A DNA stretch of 64,000 bases, from positions 485,861-549,860 of the forward strand of contig NZ_KB891585.1 of assembly GCF_000373485.1 (NCBI RefSeq), in the 5' to 3' direction. The notes beneath the pieces were generated by a model. The model worked only from the letters and a program-made list of their open reading frames with translations. It did not search any database and was not told the DNA's origin. The position numbers were made by a program, and so were the translations under genes. The stretch's first letter is position 1. Each line of letters begins with the position of its first letter. Source of the DNA: Dasania marina DSM 21967 (GTDB taxonomy: Bacteria > Pseudomonadota > Gammaproteobacteria > Pseudomonadales > Dasaniaceae). Below are positions 58,263-64,000 of the stretch, one piece after another.

Positions 58263-59450
58263 TTAAGACTTGGGCTTAAAATCGGCGAAAGGGTCATCAT
58301 CCTGCTCTGGCTCGGCAAGCGCCTCTAGGCTAAGCCCTCCTCCTGTAGGCGTAGTCGCCGCAGCAGCCGAATCAGCGGCGGGGTCCTCCCCTTTATCCGC
58401 CAATTTAATACGCAGCCGCAGATTGTTTTCGGAATCAGCATTTTTAAGCGCATCTTCTAGAGATACCCGACCCTCGCGATAGAGTTTAAATAAAGCCGCA
58501 TCAAAGGTTTGCATGCCTAAGTTTTCAGACTTAGCCATAATCGCTTTAATACTTTCGAATTCATTACGCAAAATAAGTTCTTGTATCGTGTTAGTGCCTA
58601 ATAAAATCTCTACCGCGGCGCAGCGCTTGCCCTCAATCGTGGGCACCAAACGCTGCGACACAAAAGCCCGTAAATTCATCGCCAAATCATTGAGTAATTG
58701 CGGCTTACGCTCTTCTGGGAAAAAATTAATTATACGATCCAAGGCCTGATTTGCATTATTGGCATGCAGCGTCGATATAGCTAAGTGACCTGTTTCGGCA
58801 AAGGCTAGAGCATGTTCCATAGTTTCTCTATCGCGTATCTCGCCTATTAAGATCACATCAGGCGCTTGCCTTAGGGTATTTTTTAAGGCGTTGTGCCAGT
58901 TGCGGGTATCCACCCCGACTTCGCGTTGATTGACTATGCACTTTTTATGCTTGTGCACATATTCAACGGGATCCTCAATGGTAATAATATGGCCGCCGCT
59001 GCTGCTATTGCGATGGTCTATCAACGCCGCCAGAGAGGTAGATTTACCCGAGCCAGTACCACCTACAAAAAGAATCAGACCACGCTTGGTATTAATAACG
59101 TCTTTCAGTATAGGCGGTAGCTTAAGGTCATCGAAGCTGGGGATGTCTATTTGAATGTTTCTGGCAACGATAGAGACTTCATTGCGCTGCTTGAAAATAT
59201 TAATACGAAAGCGGCCCACTGCGGGTATAGATATAGCCAAGTTCATTTCTAGCTCATGTTCAAACTCTTGACGCTGTTCCTCATCCATAATCTCAGCAGC
59301 AATAGCCGCTATATCGCCGGGTTTCATCGCTACTTTATCGATAGGCTTTAACACCCCTTGAAACTTGGCACAGGGTGGCGCCCCGGTACTCAAATATAAA
59401 TCCGACCCATCTTGGCTGGCCAGTATGCGCAAGTAATCATCAAAGCTCAT
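58263..59450 (-). CDS. pilU: Type IV pilus retraction ATPase PilU
   Basis: Secretion-superfamily ATPase working with PilT to retract the pilus. It has 395 residues. Walker A GGTGSGKST is at about 130-138; ASP and WALKER B boxes are in TIEDPVEYVHKHKKCIVNQ and DVILIGEIRDRETMEHALAF; the HIS box is LAISTLHANN. The long C-terminal tail (EPEQDDDPFADFKPKS) and about 40 extra residues over PilT mark it as PilU. PilT is not in the window; PilZ (10726) supports a type IV pilus. Confidence 0.93.
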   Translation of the reverse strand: MSFDDYLRILASQDGSDLYLSTGAPPCAKFQGVLKPIDKVAMKPGDIAAIAAEIMDEEQRQEFEHELEMNLAISIPAVGRFRINIFKQRNEVSIVARNIQIDIPSFDDLKLPPILKDVINTKRGLILFVGGTGSGKSTSLAALIDHRNSSSGGHIITIEDPVEYVHKHKKCIVNQREVGVDTRNWHNALKNTLRQAPDVILIGEIRDRETMEHALAFAETGHLAISTLHANNANQALDRIINFFPEERKPQLLNDLAMNLRAFVSQRLVPTIEGKRCAAVEILLGTNTIQELILRNEFESIKAIMAKSENLGMQTFDAALFKLYREGRVSLEDALKNADSENNLRLRIKLADKGEDPAADSAAAATTPTGGGLSLEALAEPEQDDDPFADFKPKS

Positions 59451-59533
59451 CCATCAATTCCTAGTTAACATTCGTGAAATAGGTAAAATTAGCGACGCCT
59501 TAAGAATAGACGCCTATGCCGAAGCGACAAGTA

Positions 59534-60136
59534 TTAAACGGGTACGCCGCTGTGAAAGCGTAATAAAGGATCGGGACCTAGTATTGCGGCCTGCTCCAGC
59601 TGTAAAAACACATCCACTCTGGCAGCAATAGGTTCGCTGCTGTATTGCTCTGCTAGGGCAAGATAATCTTGGTAATGTCTAGCCTCTGACTTTAACAACG
59701 ACAAATAAAACTTGCTTAGCTCTTCATCTAAATGGGGCGCTAACTTATGAAAACGCTCACAAGAACGGGCCTCTATAATCGCGCCTATAATCAAGGTATC
59801 AACCAGCGATTCTTGTTGCCCCTTACGCGCATGCCTTACCATAGTAAGCGCATAGGGGCTGGCCTTGATGGACTGATAAGCAATTTTACGATTTTTGAGT
59901 ATTTTTAACACTTGCTCAAAATGCAGCAACTCCTCCCTAGCTAGGCGTGACATCTTGTTAAGTATGTCTAGTTTATGAGGGTTTTTACTAATCAAGGTCA
60001 TGGCCGATTGCGCGGCCTTCATTTCATTGGTGGCGTGATCGATTAAGATGATACGTAAATCTTTTACTGCCGCCTGCACCCAGGCATCAGGTGTTTCACA
60101 GAGTAAAAACGCCTGTATATGAGAAATATCTGTCAT
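59534..60136 (-). CDS. miaE: tRNA-(ms2io6A) hydroxylase MiaE
   Basis: Di-iron monooxygenase that hydroxylates ms2i6A at position 37 of tRNA. From the ATG at 60136 (MTDISHIQAFLLCETPDAWV) it has 200 residues; the frame upstream to 60241 lacks similarity. Iron ligands of the carboxylate-bridged helices are visible in SRLAREELLHFEQ, IIEARSCERFHKL and SEARHYQDYLA. It is encoded between pilU and the lipoprotein genes, with gaps of about 80 and 22 bases. Confidence 0.95.
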   Translation of the reverse strand: MTDISHIQAFLLCETPDAWVQAAVKDLRIILIDHATNEMKAAQSAMTLISKNPHKLDILNKMSRLAREELLHFEQVLKILKNRKIAYQSIKASPYALTMVRHARKGQQESLVDTLIIGAIIEARSCERFHKLAPHLDEELSKFYLSLLKSEARHYQDYLALAEQYSSEPIAARVDVFLQLEQAAILGPDPLLRFHSGVPV

Positions 60137-60158
60137 GGTTAAATCAAAACTATAGCGA

Positions 60159-60701
60159 TTAAATACGGTTGGCAGGCATAAAAATGGGCTGCGACTCTGA
60201 TGAAGATTCATGGGGCACCAGCCCTTCCTCGTCACCCACATACACGGGAATGCTAAACACTTGCGGCACTACTTGGCCGCCACGCTGGCTATGGGAAAAA
60301 AACTTAATATACATTTTCCCCGCCTGCAGAGGCACAAAAACTAATTCTAGGTTTAACGCACCATTATGGTCTGTGCGTAACTGCTGTTGTTTTTCTATCA
60401 ACAGGTGAAACGCCGAGTTATCGGCAAACTGCAAGTCTATAAGCTGACTGGGCAGTGCCGTAAAGCGTAATGCCACACGTACTTCATTACCCACCAGCAC
60501 CTCGCCCTCGGCACTATAACTCAGTTTAATACCCGCGCCTTTGTTAATTACACTTTTTTCGGCAAGCACTATACGGCCCTGCTGCTGATTTATCTGTGTA
60601 TTACTGCTAGCGTTATCGCGCCTATCGGTGCTACAGCCAGTAACGGCCACTGACACTAACAGCACGCTAAGTATTGTTCTCAATCTAGTAATTAAACACA
60701 T
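60159..60701 (-). CDS. Small lipoprotein, function unknown
   Basis: From the ATG at 60701 180 residues. A lipoprotein signal peptide ends in a lipobox VTGC (about residues 19-22) after a hydrophobic core LRTILSVLLVSVA. The mature part looks all-beta (VGNEVRVALRFTALPSQLID, then LELVFVPLQAGKMYIKFF), compatible with an Ig- or carbohydrate-binding-like fold. No enzyme motif. It starts one base after the stop of the metalloprotease-like lipoprotein gene (60703), so the two are coupled and may act together. Confidence 0.7.
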   Translation of the reverse strand: MCLITRLRTILSVLLVSVAVTGCSTDRRDNASSNTQINQQQGRIVLAEKSVINKGAGIKLSYSAEGEVLVGNEVRVALRFTALPSQLIDLQFADNSAFHLLIEKQQQLRTDHNGALNLELVFVPLQAGKMYIKFFSHSQRGGQVVPQVFSIPVYVGDEEGLVPHESSSESQPIFMPANRI

Positions 60702-60702
60702 A

Positions 60703-62544
60703 TTAATTGACTCGCAAGGTGAAACATTTGCGCACATTGGATTGCGCGTCATCCAAAATATTATCACCATCATAAATGGCAAAAACATGTTCGCCAGATG
60801 ACATAGTAAGAGTAAAACTCAAAACACTGGGCGTGCTACGTTCACCGCCGCCGATATAACTGCCAGATTTATAAACCTCTATCACTGGCTTGCCATTATT
60901 TGTAGGCGATAAGCTTAAGGTGTAGCTACGCGATGAAGGCGCGTTAAATTTAACGTAGCGCGCTACCGATAATTTGTTAAACGCACCAAACTGGGTATTG
61001 GAACAAACCGACGTATTAGCCCCTACAGTCGCCGTTTTATAAACAGGCGTAACGTCGTCGTTGTTATTGGCAACCAAGCCCGTAGGTAAAGGCTGGCTAG
61101 TGCCATACTTATCATTAACAACTAGGCTTTCATTGGCAATCAGCGTATCTATAGCTGCAGCATCGCCAGCATTATCCGTTTTTAATCTGTCTATATAACT
61201 ATAAATAGACACCATAGCCTTGGTGTTTTTTATGGCCACCAAACTGCTATAGAGCTGGCTAAAATTAAAATTTAGGCGATCGAAGCCAGAGCCTTCGTCG
61301 GGGTCGAACAAATCATAAATAATTTTAAAAACCGATGATTCATCAAACCAGCCATCGACATCAGTGGAGCTACTATCACTATAATTTTCGAGACTAAACT
61401 TAAAAGCCCCCTGCTGAGCAAAACCGTAGGTATCTTGATACACCTCCGTGCTAAGTAGCTGTGAAGAATCCACTCCTTTCAATACTATACCTGAAAAAGC
61501 ATCCCCCCAACCCTCATCGAAAGCTACCGTCATATCCAGCTTATCTTCCAAAGAATGGCTGCCGCCAAAGGAGTCTGAACGTGATTCGGCAAAGCTTAAG
61601 TAATGGCCAAACTCATGGGTAATCACATGTTGGTCGTATTCGTCGGTATCAAAGCCATCATCACCCAGCAAAAATATTTCTATAGCCTGGTCGATAACCG
61701 TGGAGCCGCTAAGCTTATTAGTCACACTAAAATAAGCACCACCAACATCGCCATCAGAGGCATCACCATCGGCCTCGTTGTTATTTTTACTCCAGCGATA
61801 ATTAAGCGTGGGCAGGCTAACACCACTATCCGCGGTCAACACATTCGCTAAGGCATGGCAGTTTGAATCTAAAATAGCAAAGGGCGCGGCGCTTCGGGTG
61901 CCGGTATAACGATTATTAGCTACGCTCCAGCCTGACCCTGCATCAAAATCACGAATAGGCGCATCAGCTACAGTTGCAGGGTTATTATCCAGCAAATAAT
62001 ACGGCGAATTACTCCGGCTATTATCACTAACCTGAAAGTCCCAAGAGCCACCACCCGTCAAACCCGAGCGATACATCTGCGCCCGCGCACGCACACAAAC
62101 CGCTTGCGTTAGCGGCAGCAAAAAACCGTAATCACCATCACCATCACTTAAAGTAGTGGCTACAACAGTATTACTGCAACTGCCTGCAGCCACCGACACG
62201 GCCTCAACCACTACCCCCCTAGCTGGCGCACTTGTAGCCGCACCATAGCTTAAACCCACACCTAACAGAGGAACGCGCTGAAACGTCACCTTGCCTGTGA
62301 GCGTACTACCCGCAGGAGGGCCCACTAGGCTATCGCAGGAGGTAACAGAGGATTCATTATTGATGGTGGTTTGGATAGACGTAAAGCCACCACTAAAAGG
62401 ATCGTGTTTATCGGTGCTGGCACTGTTGCCTACCGATGGCACAATGGGGGCGGAGCCGCCACCACCACCACCGCCACCACAGGCCTGTAATAACAACAGT
62501 GCGAACAACAGTATGGGGGCTAGGTAGCGTTTCAATATAATCAT
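60703..62544 (-). CDS. Lipoprotein with putative gluzincin metalloprotease domain
   Basis: A 613-residue lipoprotein. The signal peptide ends at Cys22 (LLLLQAC), followed by eight glycines. The mature part has an N-terminal beta domain (about 60-170) with DGDGDYGF. A metalloprotease-like core has the zinc motif His310-Glu311-Phe-Gly-His314 (VITHEFGHYL). Thirty residues later DEGWGDAF offers Glu344 as third ligand, as in gluzincins. A C-terminal domain (about 500-613) resembles bacterial pre-peptidase domains (SYTLSLSPTNNGKPVIEVYK, GEHVFAIYDGD). It is probably anchored at the outer membrane. The family is unknown to me. Confidence 0.75.
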   Translation of the reverse strand: MIILKRYLAPILLFALLLLQACGGGGGGGGSAPIVPSVGNSASTDKHDPFSGGFTSIQTTINNESSVTSCDSLVGPPAGSTLTGKVTFQRVPLLGVGLSYGAATSAPARGVVVEAVSVAAGSCSNTVVATTLSDGDGDYGFLLPLTQAVCVRARAQMYRSGLTGGGSWDFQVSDNSRSNSPYYLLDNNPATVADAPIRDFDAGSGWSVANNRYTGTRSAAPFAILDSNCHALANVLTADSGVSLPTLNYRWSKNNNEADGDASDGDVGGAYFSVTNKLSGSTVIDQAIEIFLLGDDGFDTDEYDQHVITHEFGHYLSFAESRSDSFGGSHSLEDKLDMTVAFDEGWGDAFSGIVLKGVDSSQLLSTEVYQDTYGFAQQGAFKFSLENYSDSSSTDVDGWFDESSVFKIIYDLFDPDEGSGFDRLNFNFSQLYSSLVAIKNTKAMVSIYSYIDRLKTDNAGDAAAIDTLIANESLVVNDKYGTSQPLPTGLVANNNDDVTPVYKTATVGANTSVCSNTQFGAFNKLSVARYVKFNAPSSRSYTLSLSPTNNGKPVIEVYKSGSYIGGGERSTPSVLSFTLTMSSGEHVFAIYDGDNILDDAQSNVRKCFTLRVN

Positions 62545-63020
62545 TACACCGTCACTTGTTGTGTGCTTGCCACATCAAAATAGCGCTCATAATGCGCCTG
62601 CGACAAAATGAAAAATTCGTTATCTATAGCCAGCCTTAACGCCACTAGGCTTTGCCCGCGGTATTGGGCATCTAGTTGTAAACCATAGTCGTCTACGCAG
62701 TCTATTTGGCTGGCGCCAGCTCTAAGTAACTCATAGGCCCAGGTATAAGAACCCTTATGCGCGACGTAGGGGATATTCTGGGTATCCAAGTGCCAGCGCA
62801 GCTTCTCGGCATCGACCACGGTTAGCTTACTCGCCACTATTTGCGACAAGAAATCGGTCAAGCGGCCATCAATCAACTGTTTTTGCTGCTGGTTATAACT
62901 ATTCCAGTTTATCACCTCGTGGGCATAGCGCTTGCAGCCACGGCAAACCGCATCACCTATACCTGTGGAGCACACCCCTATACAGGGGGTTTTAACAGTT
63001 TTTAAAAGATTTGTAGGCAC
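62544..63020 (-). CDS. DUF1289-domain protein
   Basis: A 158-residue protein. Residues about 8-60 form a DUF1289 (YdhL-type) domain with the cysteines 13, 17, 26 and 29 (TPCIGVCSTGIGDAVCRGCK), probably a metal site. The long C-terminal part (about 65-158, e.g. RYFDVASTQQ at the end) is not seen in short family members. The stop overlaps the start of the metalloprotease-like gene by one base, so they are in one operon. Function unknown. Confidence 0.82.
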   Translation of the reverse strand: MPTNLLKTVKTPCIGVCSTGIGDAVCRGCKRYAHEVINWNSYNQQQKQLIDGRLTDFLSQIVASKLTVVDAEKLRWHLDTQNIPYVAHKGSYTWAYELLRAGASQIDCVDDYGLQLDAQYRGQSLVALRLAIDNEFFILSQAHYERYFDVASTQQVTV

Positions 63021-63173
63021 AGCGAGATCTTTAATGTTATGGGTTTAAATGGGCTTGGAACGATATGTAAAAATACTAAAGCCTTATCTTAACCTGCTAC
63101 TATCCTGAACGGAATAAACTTGCTGAATTATCTCGGTGAATAGCGATCATTCCCATTGATGATAGCGGCCACC

Positions 63174-63202
63174 TTAACTTGGTAGCGCTTTTTAAGTATA
63201 AT
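63174..63202 (+). promoter_or_regulatory. Sigma-70 promoter of acnB
   Basis: TTAACT (63174-63179), a 17-base spacer and a perfect TATAAT (63197-63202). The start would be near 63209, giving a leader of about 140 bases. Confidence 0.65.
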
Positions 63203-63261
63203 CGGTGCGACAATTGGGGTGCTTTTTTGAGTAAAAACACACAAAACCACCCTTAGAATCG

Positions 63262-63281
63262 ATCGGTGGTGTGCCACCGAT
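63262..63281 (+). promoter_or_regulatory. Hairpin in the acnB leader
   Basis: ATCGGTGG, loop TGTG and CCACCGAT, a perfect 8-bp stem 70 bases before the acnB ATG. There is no T-run, so it is not a terminator. It may stabilise the mRNA or bind a protein. Confidence 0.5.
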
Positions 63282-63351
63282 AGCCTTATCCGCCAGCGAC
63301 CCTGGCCAGAGATGAGTAAACCATAACAATTGCCTGCTGTGAGAGTTTAGA

Positions 63352-64000
63352 ATGAGTTTATATTCAGAATACTTGGAAGAAATCGCAATCCGTAACAAGG
63401 ACCTGGGGTTAAACCCAAAGCCGATTGACAGCGCCGAGCTGTTGTCAGAGATTATCAAGCAAATCAAAGACACCGCACATGAACACCGTGAAGACTCCCT
63501 AAAGTTCTTTATCTACAACACTCTCCCAGGCACCACCCCTGCCGCAGGCGTTAAAGCACAGTACTTGAAAGACATCGTACTGGGTAACGAAACGATTGCT
63601 GAGATCAATGCTGAATTCGCTCTGGAGCAACTGTCTCACATGAAAGGCGGCCCGTCTGTTAAAGCGCTGCTGGACATCGCTCTGTCTGAAGATGCCAATG
63701 CTCAAGCAGCTGGCGAAGTGCTGAAAACACAGGTATTTCTGTACGAAGCTGATACGACTCGCCTTGAAGAAGCCCTCAAAGCAGGCAACGCCATCGCCAA
63801 AGATATCCTAGAAAGCTACGCGCAAGCCGAATTCTTCACCAAACTGGCCGACATCCCAGAGAAAATCGACGTTGTTACTTACATCGCCGGCGAAGGTGAT
63901 ATCTCTACTGACCTATTATCGCCAGGCAACCAAGCGCACTCTCGTTCAGACCGTGAGCTGCACGGCCAGTGCATGATCACCCCTAAAGCTCAGCAAGAAA
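63352..64000 (+). CDS. acnB: Aconitase B, N-terminal part (runs off right edge)
   Basis: Citrate/isocitrate hydratase of the TCA cycle. Only about 216 residues are present: the N-terminal HEAT-like domain (MSLYSEYLEEIAIRNKDLGL, FIYNTLPGTTPAAGVKAQYL) and the start of the swivel domain (TYIAGEGDISTDLLSPGNQA). The start is set by the ATG at 63352. In E. coli this bifunctional protein also binds mRNA when its Fe-S cluster is lost. The Fe-S cysteines lie outside the window. Confidence 0.95.
   Translation, partial: MSLYSEYLEEIAIRNKDLGLNPKPIDSAELLSEIIKQIKDTAHEHREDSLKFFIYNTLPGTTPAAGVKAQYLKDIVLGNETIAEINAEFALEQLSHMKGGPSVKALLDIALSEDANAQAAGEVLKTQVFLYEADTTRLEEALKAGNAIAKDILESYAQAEFFTKLADIPEKIDVVTYIAGEGDISTDLLSPGNQAHSRSDRELHGQCMITPKAQQE

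Larger units (their letters stand above)
63021..63351. other. 331-base gap holding the acnB promoter and leader
   Basis: No coding frame that I can defend. Left part: the promoter of the minus-strand DUF1289 operon must lie here. Right part: the acnB promoter (63174-63202) and a leader of about 140 bases with a strong hairpin at 63262-63281. Confidence 0.55.

Noticed and set aside
59534-60241. 35-residue extension of MiaE
   Set aside because: It overlaps the lipoprotein gene end and lacks similarity; the ATG at 60136 fits the family.

Overview
The window looks like one chromosomal segment of a marine, Pseudomonas-like gammaproteobacterium. An order such as Cellvibrionales/Spongiibacterales (Oceanicoccus- or Dasania-like) is my inference from gene content and synteny, not a database result. 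Base composition is moderate (by eye below 50% GC). Gene orders are classic gammaproteobacterial blocks: tig-clpP-clpX-lon; plsX-fabD-fabG-acpP-fabF-pabC-mltG-tmk-holB-pilZ-tatD preceded by yceD-rpmF; tusDCBE; epmC-pdxB. There is no prophage, insertion sequence, CRISPR array or obvious island. Most genes are housekeeping.

Layout. 1-4245: protein quality control (start of lon, clpX, clpP, tig) and tRNA-Leu, all on the minus strand, with a good heat-shock-type promoter in front of lon. 4470-9585: a mannose-6-phosphate-isomerase-like protein, a GH84 glucosaminidase and helicase HrpB. 9858-20067: the large fatty-acid/phospholipid/replication operon region on the minus strand. 20191-25937: Maf-type pyrophosphatase, HAD phosphatase, RluC and RNase E with a long leader. 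25938-27188: terminators, tRNA-Ser and an 866-base gene-free stretch. 27189-31083: response regulator, periplasmic binding protein and hybrid kinase with HPt, a complete His-Asp-His-Asp relay, followed by an NhaC-type antiporter with a structured leader, a BI-1/YccA membrane protein and the TusDCBE sulfur relay.

35265-49808: galE, trmA, phhB, two membrane-anchored proteins of unknown function, queF, an ABC-2 exporter, tRNA-Gly/Glu, a Tag-like glycosylase, msrB, a SAM methyltransferase, pdxB, epmC, tusA and yheU. 49810-56839: an exported methyltransferase-like protein, unknowns, tRNA-Arg/His/Pro, cysS, glnS, ppiB, lpxH. 56904-64000: an EAL-HDOD protein beside the pilus retraction ATPase PilU, miaE, two lipoproteins (one a putative metalloprotease), a DUF1289 protein and the start of acnB.

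Translation and tRNA modification are a recurrent theme: TusA and TusBCDE (2-thiouridine), TrmA, QueF, MiaE, RluC, EpmC, CysS, GlnS and seven tRNA genes. Signalling and surface genes form a second theme: the hybrid-kinase relay, PilZ, EAL-HDOD and PilU.

The least explained feature is non-coding. Two intergenic regions between convergent genes (37840-38075 and 43968-44083) share one architecture: directly after each stop codon comes a tandem array of a heptamer (AGTCGCT, or AGTCTAC in one case), the arrays face each other, and a rho-independent terminator lies between them. One array has 15 perfect copies. The AGTCGCT unit supplies TAG in every frame on both strands every 21 bases, and the same heptamer forms the stem of the tig terminator. 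I know of no described element of this kind in this group, but I could not search.
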